The notes: generated from the sequence alone by a model not told the origin. Positions 1 through 5,722 are shown, numbered from the stretch's first letter. The stretch is DNA of 5,722 nucleotides from Spirosomataceae bacterium (GCA_030731175.1 JANQUM010000210.1:1-5722), one strand, 5' to 3'. Numbers and translations are program-made.

Positions 1-1
1 T

Positions 2-607
2 AATAATGCAGGTGGAAACATTTCGATTGATCGGTCAGCGAATAGCGGTATTTTCAATCAGGGGACATTCACTAATACTGCTACGCTAACTATTGGGAAA
101 ACAGAGATTCCGGGGGAATCTGGAATTTACAACTTTGCTACTTTTACCAATAACACGGGGGGGCAGATTTCGATAGATCGTACAACAATTTCTGCAATTT
201 CAAACTCATCTGGTACCTTCACAAACGCTGCCAAACTGACCATTGGCGGAATAGCCAGCGTTGGCAACTGGGGAATGTTTAACAACGGCACTTTTAATAA
301 CGAAACCGGAGGCGATATTTCGATTGATAATTCTGCTCGTTCGGGTATTTCTAATCAAGGGACTGCAATATTTACTAATTCTGCCAAACTGGCAATCGGG
401 AAAACAATAAGTGTGGGAGGGGAAGGTATTTATAACAGAGCTACTTTTAATAATAATGTCGGTGGAAACATCTCAATTAATCGTTCAACAGACTATGGTT
501 TTGCTCAAGTGGATGGAATATTTACTAATGGAGCCAAACTAATTATTGGGGATGTTGCCAGTGCAGGATTTTACGGATTCTACACTGTAAGTCCGAGCGT
601 TTTTAAT
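2..607 (+). repeat. Four tandem 49-52-residue protein repeats, each of two alternating half-repeats
   Basis: In-frame repeat units lie at 2-148, 149-298, 299-451 and 452-607; a degenerate fifth begins at 608. Each unit reads roughly N-x-x-GG-x-ISID-R-S...G-I-x-N-x-G-TFTN-x-AKL-TIG...G-I-Y-N-x-A-TF. It splits into two half-repeats of about 24-26 residues that share G-I-x-N-x-(G/A)-T-F-x-N. One half continues as xxGGxISID, the other as xAKLTIG. Half-repeats of this size with stacked Asn and hydrophobic positions suit right-handed parallel beta-helix rungs (inference). DNA similarity between units persists: 1-40 and 451-490 agree at about 32 of 40 positions, which suggests duplication of two-rung blocks. 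The array is cut by the window edge, so the total copy number is unknown. Confidence 0.8.
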
Positions 608-1756
608 AACTTGAGTTGCGGAGAAGTTTTGATAAAACAAGGGCGGCTTGAACACGGTGGCCCCTATAATAACTATGGCTATACATTGGTGGAAGATCGC
701 CTCTCAAGCTACGATACATTTACAAATGAGGGAATTCTCAAGTATAATTCACGAGGGGGCACCGCGATAGTAAATACCACTGCTTCGTCAATAATCGTAA
801 AAAATTCTCCAATACCTATTTTTGACTACGGTGATGTCAACGATAATTATAATGGAGTAATCAGCATTTTTAGTGACTCAGCATCCACAATCTCGGCAGG
901 TACATTTATCGCTCCGAATACCTTTGTTCCTGATCCTATACTGCCCATAGGAAGCCAAACATTATATGCGAAAATTACTCCGAGCGGAGGATTATGCTCA
1001 CATATTGTACCATTTACATACAACAATAAATCTAATGCCAACCTGATTGCTTTGACAAGCAGTGCCGGAACGTTGAACCCTGTGTTTAACTCAGCCGAGT
1101 TCCGTTACACCATTTCGGTAGATGACCTTACAACTTCAATTACGCTGACGCCTACAACATTGGCGTCTGCTGCAACGGTTACTGTAAACGGAAACGCCGT
1201 CAGTAGTGGAGTAGCCTCTACCGCCATTAACCTTAATTCAGGCTTCAACACAATCGCTATCGTCGTAACTGCTGAAGACGGTACCACCACGATGACTTAT
1301 ACTGTTGTTGTTACCCGCTCCGATAATCTTATTTCTATTACACCTACGTTAGCTTACATTTGTTCCGGTGAATCAGTGCAGTTTACAGCATCAGGATGTA
1401 CCGGAACAGTTTCTTGGGAAGGAAGTGGCGGTCAGCAAACCACAGGAATCTCAACTACATTCACGCCTGTTACCACCACATCGTATTTTGTGAGCTGTAA
1501 TACAGGAGGAAATACAGCGTTCTCAATTCAAGTAGCAGCTATCAGTGTAGCTATCAATAGCGATATACTAAATGAAAGTTTAGCGGTGAAAGCACTTCAA
1601 CAGATTATTTCTAACAGGAAGATCGGTCTTGCGGGAATATCGCCGACGGCAAATATTTCATTTGAAGCAGGAAATTTCATTGAACTCCTACCTGGCTTTG
1701 AAGCTGTAAATTCCAGTGTTTTTAGAGCGGAGATAAAGCAATGCCCTAATTTGTGA
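2..1756 (+). CDS. Secreted beta-helix repeat protein with cadherin-like, Ig-like and 3-coathanger stack C-terminal domains (5'-partial)
   Basis: The frame is open from position 2 to the TGA at 1754-1756 (584 residues visible). The true start lies upstream, so the first ATG at 275 is internal to the repeats and should not be taken as the start. Domains in order: Gly/Asn/Thr-rich repeats at 2-607, predicted to be beta-helix rungs; a degenerate linker to about 1030 ending in a Cys-containing segment (ITPSGGLCSHIVPF); a cadherin-like beta-sandwich domain at about 1034-1318 (starts NANLIAL, ends EDGTTTMTYTVVVTR); an Ig-like domain at about 1331-1540 with cysteines in YICSGES, SGCTG and FVSCN; and a C-terminal segment at about 1541-1753 with the AGNFIELLPGFEA...FRAEI..C pattern of the 3-coathanger stack domain. 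This domain series is known from large exported Cytophagales proteins, so an extracellular or surface-attached role, perhaps adhesion, is inferred. No enzymatic motif is seen. The signal peptide would be outside the window. Confidence 0.85.
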   Translation, partial: NNAGGNISIDRSANSGIFNQGTFTNTATLTIGKTEIPGESGIYNFATFTNNTGGQISIDRTTISAISNSSGTFTNAAKLTIGGIASVGNWGMFNNGTFNNETGGDISIDNSARSGISNQGTAIFTNSAKLAIGKTISVGGEGIYNRATFNNNVGGNISINRSTDYGFAQVDGIFTNGAKLIIGDVASAGFYGFYTVSPSVFNNLSCGEVLIKQGRLEHGGPYNNYGYTLVEDRLSSYDTFTNEGILKYNSRGGTAIVNTTASSIIVKNSPIPIFDYGDVNDNYNGVISIFSDSASTISAGTFIAPNTFVPDPILPIGSQTLYAKITPSGGLCSHIVPFTYNNKSNANLIALTSSAGTLNPVFNSAEFRYTISVDDLTTSITLTPTTLASAATVTVNGNAVSSGVASTAINLNSGFNTIAIVVTAEDGTTTMTYTVVVTRSDNLISITPTLAYICSGESVQFTASGCTGTVSWEGSGGQQTTGISTTFTPVTTTSYFVSCNTGGNTAFSIQVAAISVAINSDILNESLAVKALQQIISNRKIGLAGISPTANISFEAGNFIELLPGFEAVNSSVFRAEIKQCPNL

Positions 1757-1790
1757 CGATCAGAAATTTTTTTTTGATAATCGCATCAGC

Positions 1791-1990
1791 TCATACCTGC
1801 TCAATTTGAGCGGGTTTTTTTTTGCCTGAACCTTTCCGCTTTACCTCACTTTCCAACTTTAACACGTTGGCTCCGTCTTCCTGCTCAATCTCAAGGGATT
1901 TATCGTTTCTGCTTCATGAGTGCTGACCACCTTTCCTTCGGCGGTGCCTTTCCCCCATTTCCACGTTACTTTTGTTTCCTTATGTATCAT
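1791..1990 (-). pseudogene. Frameshifted, internally shortened DUF2945 / HVA1 Tudor-like small protein
   Basis: Read on the minus strand from ATG at 1990-1988, the first frame gives MIHKETKVTWKWGKGTAEGK followed by VVSTHEAETINP, then becomes unrelated and stops at 1861-1859 (43 residues). In another frame the same strand continues with LEIEQEDGANVLKLESEV and KRKGSGKKKPAQIEQV to a TGA at 1793-1791. The two parts together match the family pattern as I recall it: V-x-W-x-W-G-x-G-x-A-E-G-K-V at the N-terminus and I-E-Q-E-D-G-x-x-V-L-K-x-x-S-E at the C-terminus. The switch falls near 1895. The middle of the family (a stretch resembling T-R-x-I-K-G...R-x-A-S) seems missing, so an internal deletion of perhaps 20 codons plus a frameshift is likely. 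The function of the family is poorly known. A sequencing error could explain the frameshift but not the missing middle. Confidence 0.65.
1796..1823 (+). terminator. Rho-independent terminator of the beta-helix protein gene
   Basis: The hairpin CCTGCTCAA-T-TTGAGCGGG (1796-1814) has nine possible pairs including one G-U, in practice a 7-8 bp stem with a small loop. Nine T residues (1815-1823) follow directly. It lies 40 bases after the stop codon of the upstream gene and is oriented for plus-strand transcription. On the minus strand no T-tract follows the stem, so it should not act there. The same bases encode the 3' end of the broken minus-strand gene. Confidence 0.85.
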
Positions 1991-2010
1991 AATTTAGTTG
2001 TGCTTAGCTA

Positions 2011-2029
2011 AATTTTTAGACTAACCTAA
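2011..2029 (-). promoter_or_regulatory. Candidate DtxR/IdeR-type metal-repressor operator
   Basis: On the minus strand this 19-mer reads TTAGGTTAGTCTAAAAATT. The first nine bases are an exact half of the DtxR/IdeR consensus TTAGGTTAGGCTAACCTAA, and 13 of 19 positions match overall. It sits inside a wider 1994-2041 cluster of TTAG/CTAA half-sites, including TTAGCTAA at 2004-2011, TTAGACTAA at 2016-2024 and a 9-bp inverted repeat AATTTTTAG (2011-2019) / CTAAAAATT (2026-2034). It lies about 70-90 bases before the TonB receptor start, where a metal-responsive repressor would make sense. Binding is an inference; AT-rich DNA produces such dyads by chance fairly often. Confidence 0.4.
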
Positions 2030-2070
2030 AAATTAAATTAGCCTTACTTTTTTATTAAATTTAGAACGTG

Positions 2071-2078
2071 CATCTTTG
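2071..2078 (+). promoter_or_regulatory. Probable -7 promoter element of the TonB-dependent receptor gene
   Basis: CATCTTTG, followed by TA, matches the Bacteroidota -7 element TAnnTTTG at all fixed positions but the first. It lies 22 bases before the TTG start codon, which implies a 5' leader of roughly 15-20 bases. No convincing -33 TTG element stands at the usual spacing; the upstream DNA is a T-rich run. Other near-matches, TAAATTTT at 2009-2016 and TAAATTTA at 2056-2063, are alternatives, the first overlapping the putative operator. Confidence 0.45.
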
Positions 2079-2100
2079 TATTGCATTAAAACCATGAGAA

Positions 2101-4383
2101 TTGAAAACAATACTACTATACATCGTCATAATTTCAGGTTTAAACCTGACCGCTTTTGCTCAAAACGGGACACTCAAAATACAAGTAACGAGTCAGGCTG
2201 AGAACGTTGAATTTGCTTCAGTTTCGCTCAAAAACACTGCATTTGGCGGTTTGACAAACGAAAACGGAGAAATCACTTTTTCTAAAATCCCGTTTGGTTC
2301 ATACGAACTAAGCGTTACCATGATTGGCTACAAAAAGTATTCTGGCATCATAAAACTAACCGCTCAAAATGCGTCTCAAACGCTTGTGATAACACTTCTG
2401 GAAGATAATCTGCAACTTGCGGAAGTGGTGGTTTCCGGCACAATGAAAGAAGTAAGCAAACTGGATAGCCCCGTTCCGGTGGAAGTTTACACGTCCAAAT
2501 TTTTTCGGGCGAATCCAACGCCTTCAATTTTTGAATCTTTACAGAACGTAAACGGCGTTCGTCCGCAACTGAATTGCAACGTTTGTAACACCGGCGATAT
2601 TCACATTAACGGTCTCGAAGGGCCATACACCATGATTTTGATTGACGGAATGCCCATCGTCAGCGGTTTATCAACGGTTTACGGCTTGACCGGAATCCCG
2701 CAAGCGTTGATAGAACGAGTAGAAGTGGTGAAAGGCCCGGCATCCACTTTATACGGTTCAGAAGCAGTTGGCGGTTTAGTAAATATTATCACCAAAAGCC
2801 CCGATAAAGCCCCAAAGTTTTCGGCGGATATTTTCAGCACCACTTGGGCGGATGTAAACGCCGATATTGGCGTGAAATTCAACGCTGGAAAGAAGGCAAG
2901 TTCTTTACTTGGTATCAACTATTTCAAATACCAAAACCCGATTGATAATAACGGCGACGGCTTCACGGATATTACATTACAAAACCGCATTTCGGTATTC
3001 AACAAATGGAGTTTTGACCGCAAAGACAACCGCGTTTTTAACATTGCCGCCCGGTATATTTACGAAGACCGTTGGGGCGGAGAAATGCGTTGGTCGCCAG
3101 AGTTTAGGGGCGGCGAAGACGTTTACGGAGAAAGCATTTTTACCAGCCGCTGGGAAACCTTTGGCGTGTACCAACTTCCCACCAACGAAGACCTGAAATT
3201 TCAATTTAGTACTAACGGGCATAAGCAAAATTCGGTTTATGGTTCAACCGTTTACAACGCTGATCAATACATCGGATTTGGGCAACTACTTTGGAGTAAA
3301 AAACTAAACACCAAGCACGATTTTCTGAGCGGAGCGGCGTTACGTTACACTTATTACGATGATAACACACCCGCAACCGGAGCGGCAGACGGCGTAAATG
3401 CTCCTTCTAAGATATTTTTACCCGGCATATTTATGCAGGACGAATGGACAATAAATTCGCAAAATAAATTATTGATGAGTGCCCGTTATGATTACAACAG
3501 CGTACACGGAAGCATTTTATCACCCCGCCTAAATTATAAATGGAATTCAACAGATAGGATGAATATTTTACGATTAAGCGTAGGAAATGGCTACCGAGTT
3601 GCCAACGTTTTTACCGAAGATCACGCCGCCCTTACGGGAGCAAGACAGGTGCTTTTTGAAGAAGAATTAAACCCCGAAACTTCGTGGAATACCAACCTGA
3701 ATTTTGTCAAACAAATTTTCACGGATAACAATACTTTTATCACACTCGATGCGACAGCATTTTACACGTATTTCTCGAATAAAATAATCCCTGATTACCT
3801 AACTGATCCAAATAAAATCATCTACGCAAATCTCGACGGTTTTGCGGTTTCACGCGGATTTTCGATGAATTTAAATGCGTCATTTACAAATAGCCTAAAA
3901 ATGAATATCGGCGGAACTTTTCAGGATGTTTTTAACGAAGAAAACGGAGAAAGACAAGTGCAATTACTCACCGAACGCTTCTCAGGAGTTTGGAGCGTAG
4001 GCTATACAATTCCGAGTTGGAACGTATCCGTAGATTATACGGGAAATATTTACGCCCCAATGCGGTTGCCAACACTCGGTGAGCTTGATCCTCGTCCAGA
4101 GTTTTCGCCTTGGTGGAGCGTTCAGAATATTCAACTTACAAAGCCACTCCGAAATGGTTGGAAAATTTACGGCGGGGTGAAAAATCTGTTGAATTTTACG
4201 CCTCCGGCAAATAGCATTGCCCGGTCATTCGACCCGTTTGATAAAAATGTGGAATTCAACGCCGACGGGCAGGCAATTCCTACGGCGGATAATCCTTATG
4301 CCTTAACTTTCGACCCGACCTATGTTTTTGCTCCAAATCAAGGAAGGCGGGCGTTTTTTGGAGTACGGGTTAGTTTAAAGTGA
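2101..4383 (+). CDS. TonB-dependent outer-membrane receptor with carboxypeptidase-regulatory-like N-terminal domain
   Basis: A 760-residue outer-membrane beta-barrel transporter that would import a scarce ligand (metal-siderophore, cobalamin or similar; ligand not readable from sequence) using TonB energy. Residues 1-20 form a signal peptide with probable cleavage at AFA|Q. Residues about 22-105 are a CarboxypepD_reg-like domain (GGLTNENGEITF, GSYELSVTMIGY). LAEVVVSGT (107-114) leads into the plug, about 120-231, with IDGMP, IERVEVVKGPASTLYGSEAV and GGLVNIITK. The rest is barrel, ending AFFGVRVSLK. Special points are a Cys-x-x-Cys in the plug (C159, C162) and a DNNGDGFTD loop (282-290) resembling a calcium-binding loop. 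The start is taken at TTG because it gives a complete signal peptide and an in-frame TGA lies at 2095-2097; an ATG at 2094 is out of frame. No SusD-like partner lies next to it, so a glycan SusC role is unlikely. It resembles the FepA/CirA-like group rather than SusC. Confidence 0.92.
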   Translation: MKTILLYIVIISGLNLTAFAQNGTLKIQVTSQAENVEFASVSLKNTAFGGLTNENGEITFSKIPFGSYELSVTMIGYKKYSGIIKLTAQNASQTLVITLLEDNLQLAEVVVSGTMKEVSKLDSPVPVEVYTSKFFRANPTPSIFESLQNVNGVRPQLNCNVCNTGDIHINGLEGPYTMILIDGMPIVSGLSTVYGLTGIPQALIERVEVVKGPASTLYGSEAVGGLVNIITKSPDKAPKFSADIFSTTWADVNADIGVKFNAGKKASSLLGINYFKYQNPIDNNGDGFTDITLQNRISVFNKWSFDRKDNRVFNIAARYIYEDRWGGEMRWSPEFRGGEDVYGESIFTSRWETFGVYQLPTNEDLKFQFSTNGHKQNSVYGSTVYNADQYIGFGQLLWSKKLNTKHDFLSGAALRYTYYDDNTPATGAADGVNAPSKIFLPGIFMQDEWTINSQNKLLMSARYDYNSVHGSILSPRLNYKWNSTDRMNILRLSVGNGYRVANVFTEDHAALTGARQVLFEEELNPETSWNTNLNFVKQIFTDNNTFITLDATAFYTYFSNKIIPDYLTDPNKIIYANLDGFAVSRGFSMNLNASFTNSLKMNIGGTFQDVFNEENGERQVQLLTERFSGVWSVGYTIPSWNVSVDYTGNIYAPMRLPTLGELDPRPEFSPWWSVQNIQLTKPLRNGWKIYGGVKNLLNFTPPANSIARSFDPFDKNVEFNADGQAIPTADNPYALTFDPTYVFAPNQGRRAFFGVRVSLK

Positions 4384-4403
4384 TTTTTTGAAAAGTTACG
4401 AAT

Positions 4404-4446
4404 CTTTTAGGTTTTTAAAACCTTGCAGGATTTTTATTGTTAAAAG
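4404..4446. repeat. Nested palindromic element after the receptor gene
   Basis: Three dyads are nested here: an outer CTTTTA (4404-4409) / TAAAAG (4441-4446), an inner AGGTTTT-T-AAAACCT (4409-4423), and a weak CCT-TGC-AGG (4421-4429). It begins 21 bases after the receptor stop codon. It could be a weak transcription terminator (T-run at 4431-4435), or a copy of a small dispersed intergenic palindrome; 'AAAACCTTGCAGG'-like intergenic sequences seem familiar from Cytophagales genomes, but I cannot confirm this. The remaining intergenic DNA to 4579 holds only the ilvE control signals listed separately. Confidence 0.4.
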
Positions 4447-4474
4447 ACTCGACTTGACTAAGAAGTTTAGATTA

Positions 4475-4494
4475 TTAGTTGTCAGAACAACTAA
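4475..4494. promoter_or_regulatory. 8-bp inverted repeat overlapping the ilvE promoter, candidate operator
   Basis: TTAGTTGT (4475-4482) and ACAACTAA (4487-4494) are perfect inverted copies separated by CAGA. The right arm runs three bases into the -7 box at 4492-4499. A dyad of this size over the core promoter is a normal position for a dimeric repressor site. As RNA it would lie upstream of the predicted transcript start, so it is more likely a DNA site than a leader hairpin. No regulator can be named from the sequence. Confidence 0.45.
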
Positions 4495-4499
4495 ATTTG
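4492..4499 (+). promoter_or_regulatory. Probable -7 promoter element of ilvE
   Basis: TAAATTTG is a perfect match to the Bacteroidota -7 consensus TAnnTTTG and is followed by CA, a common extension. Transcription would begin a few bases downstream and leave a leader of about 75 bases before the ATG at 4580. The expected -33 TTG is not clear; TTTAG at 4466-4470 is a poor candidate. Confidence 0.55.
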
Positions 4500-4579
4500 C
4501 ACTTTTCTTTGGCACAGTTTTAATTATTAAATAAATTGCCTCGTAATTTATACATAAAGTTTACATAACATTTTTTGCA

Positions 4580-5650
4580 ATGGAGACAGCAACCGCTAAT
4601 TTCGATATTCAACTCACTACAAAAAGCCGCATAAACGAATTTGATGCGAACAACATCGTTTTCGGAACGCAATTTACTGACCACATGCTTATCGCTGATT
4701 GCATTGACGGCGAATGGCAAACGCCAAAAATTTTACCCTACGGCGAAATAGCCTACAATCCGGCAATTGCTTCGCTGCATTACGGGCAATCCATTTTTGA
4801 AGGAATGAAAGCTTTTAAAGGGCAAAATGGCGAAATAAATATGTTTCGCCCGTTAGAGAATTTCAAGCGTTTCAATATCTCAGCCGACCGGATGTGCATG
4901 GCACAAGTTCCCGAAGAGATATTTATCGGAGGTTTGGAAGAACTGCTACGAATCGACGCTGCTTGGGTTCCTGAAGGCGAAGACAACTCGCTGTACTTGC
5001 GTCCGTTTATGTTTGCAAGTGATGTCTATTTGGGCGTTCGTCCGTCACAAAACTACCGTTTCATGGTTATCATGGCTCCGGCAGGAAAGTATTACGCTAC
5101 GCCACCGAAAGTAAAAGTTGAAACCGAATATATTCGTGCCGCCGAAGGTGGTGTTGGCTACGCTAAATGTGCCGGAAATTACGCCTCGTCGCTTTATCCT
5201 GCAAAGCTCGCCGCTGCACAAGGCTACACTCAATTACTCTGGACAGACGCAAAAGAACACAAGTATTTTGAGGAATCTGGTACGATGAACGTAATGTTCG
5301 TTATTGACGGAAAACTGGTTACGCCGCAAACAAGCACCACGATTTTGAAAGGAATTACCCGTGATTCGTTACTGCAACTTGCCCGTTCAAAAGGTATTGA
5401 AGTGGAAGAGCGTAGGGTCTCGGTGGAAGAAGTTATCGCCGGAATTCAAAGCGGAAAAGTAACCGAAATTTTCGGTGCCGGAACGGCGGTAGTTATCTCT
5501 CCTTTCGCCGCTATTGGCTACGAAGGAAGCGACTACGTTTTACCCGAAATCACTGAGAAATCTGTCGCATCTCAACTAAAGAAAACATTAGACGAAATTC
5601 GTCAAGGTAAAATCGAAGACACCTTCGGTTGGGTTTGGACTGTGAAGTAA
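4580..5650 (+). CDS. ilvE: Branched-chain amino-acid aminotransferase (class IV, PLP-dependent)
   Basis: A complete 356-residue cytoplasmic enzyme that interconverts leucine, isoleucine and valine with their 2-oxo acids, using glutamate/2-oxoglutarate and pyridoxal phosphate: the last step of branched-chain amino-acid synthesis and the first of breakdown. It belongs to the longer BCAT subgroup that includes the mammalian enzymes, as shown by FEGMKAFKG (73-81), MFRPLENFKRF (88-98), YLRPFMFA (139-146), the GVGYAKCAGNYASS block with the PLP-binding lysine K196, EESGTMNVMF (231-240) in which E232 should contact the PLP ring nitrogen, LKGITRDSLLQLA (256-268) and FGAGTAVVISP (298-308) for phosphate binding. 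Length and all motifs agree with an active enzyme. The ATG is preceded by a T-rich, A-ending leader without a clear Shine-Dalgarno, usual in Bacteroidota. No other ilv or leu gene is adjacent, and a terminator follows at once, so it appears monocistronic. Confidence 0.96.
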   Translation: METATANFDIQLTTKSRINEFDANNIVFGTQFTDHMLIADCIDGEWQTPKILPYGEIAYNPAIASLHYGQSIFEGMKAFKGQNGEINMFRPLENFKRFNISADRMCMAQVPEEIFIGGLEELLRIDAAWVPEGEDNSLYLRPFMFASDVYLGVRPSQNYRFMVIMAPAGKYYATPPKVKVETEYIRAAEGGVGYAKCAGNYASSLYPAKLAAAQGYTQLLWTDAKEHKYFEESGTMNVMFVIDGKLVTPQTSTTILKGITRDSLLQLARSKGIEVEERRVSVEEVIAGIQSGKVTEIFGAGTAVVISPFAAIGYEGSDYVLPEITEKSVASQLKKTLDEIRQGKIEDTFGWVWTVK

Positions 5651-5668
5651 GACAAACTAAATTTCATA

Positions 5669-5703
5669 AAAAAGAGGCTGTCTCAAAAAGGCAGTCTCTT
5701 TTT
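5669..5703 (+). terminator. Strong bidirectional rho-independent terminator after ilvE
   Basis: AAAAAGAGGCTGTC (5669-5682) pairs with GGCAGTCTCTTTTT (5690-5703) over 14 bp with two G-U pairs, around the loop TCAAAAA. The stem ends in a T-run on the plus strand, and the A-run at 5668-5673 gives a T-run on the minus strand, so it could also end a convergent gene beyond the window. It begins 18 bases after the ilvE stop codon. Confidence 0.88.
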
Positions 5704-5722
5704 GTTTTTAAGGTGTATAATA

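Noticed and set aside
275..277. ATG as the start codon of the beta-helix protein
   Set aside because: The frame is open with the same repeat pattern back to position 2, so this ATG encodes an internal Met in the second repeat (WGMFNNGTF).
1757..1780. Weak hairpin ATCAGAAA...TTTTTTGAT with a T-run as the terminator of the first gene
   Set aside because: The stem is almost all A-T with no stable core. The GC-containing hairpin at 1796-1823 is far stronger.
2094..2201. Small 35-codon ORF starting at the ATG upstream of the receptor
   Set aside because: Its translation has no recognisable features and it overlaps the signal-peptide coding region. It is kept only as a possible explanation of the odd start.
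2679..3228. Open frames on both strands inside the receptor gene
   Set aside because: They overlap a well-supported gene, have no recognisable domain, and look like composition shadows.
2101..4383. SusC-like glycan importer
   Set aside because: It has 760 residues where SusC proteins usually have about 1000, no SusD-like gene follows, and the plug motifs resemble FepA/CirA-type receptors.
4520..4720. Minus-strand open frame across the ilvE start
   Set aside because: It is antisense to the conserved N-terminus of ilvE, has no domain signal, and its promoter side is inside coding sequence.
5674..5690. GAGGCTGTCTCAAAAAG as the terminal inverted repeat of an insertion sequence
   Set aside because: It resembles some Bacteroidota IS ends, but the matching arm lies only a few bases away and forms a clean terminator just after ilvE. 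No transposase sequence is present, so a terminator explains it fully.

Overview
The window looks like chromosomal DNA of a Bacteroidota bacterium, most likely of the Cytophagales type. Three lines of evidence point there. The first gene ends in a cadherin-like, Ig-like and '3-coathanger stack' domain series typical of secreted proteins in that group. The large receptor has the N-terminal carboxypeptidase-regulatory-like domain that Bacteroidota add to TonB-dependent receptors. The promoters resemble the Bacteroidota -7 element TAnnTTTG, and no strong Shine-Dalgarno sequences are seen.

Layout: (1) Positions 2-1756, plus strand: the 3' part of a large secreted protein that enters from outside the window. 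It begins with about four 49-52-residue repeats predicted to form a right-handed beta-helix and ends with adhesin-like domains. A strong hairpin/T-tract terminator follows at 1796-1823. (2) Positions 1791-1990, minus strand: a short broken gene, too small for an ordinary ORF listing, whose two frames together read as a DUF2945 / HVA1 Tudor-like protein. The terminator of gene 1 lies inside its 3' end. (3) Positions 1991-2100: an AT-rich control region with many TTAG/CTAA half-sites, including an exact half of the DtxR/IdeR metal-repressor consensus, and a probable promoter. (4) Positions 2101-4383, plus: a complete 760-residue TonB-dependent outer-membrane receptor that appears to start at TTG. 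(5) Positions 4384-4579: an intergenic stretch with nested palindromes, then an 8-bp inverted repeat touching a perfect -7 box. (6) Positions 4580-5650, plus: a complete branched-chain amino-acid aminotransferase (ilvE), closed by a bidirectional terminator at 5669-5703.

The three plus-strand genes share direction but not an obvious function. Each seems to have its own promoter and/or terminator, so they are probably separate transcription units: a surface protein, a (possibly metal-regulated) nutrient receptor, and a housekeeping amino-acid enzyme. I see no mobile element, CRISPR array, tRNA or rRNA, and no clear undescribed multi-gene system. The most informative non-obvious items are the decayed DUF2945 gene, the candidate metal-responsive operator before the receptor, the anomalous receptor start, and the inverted repeat at the ilvE promoter.
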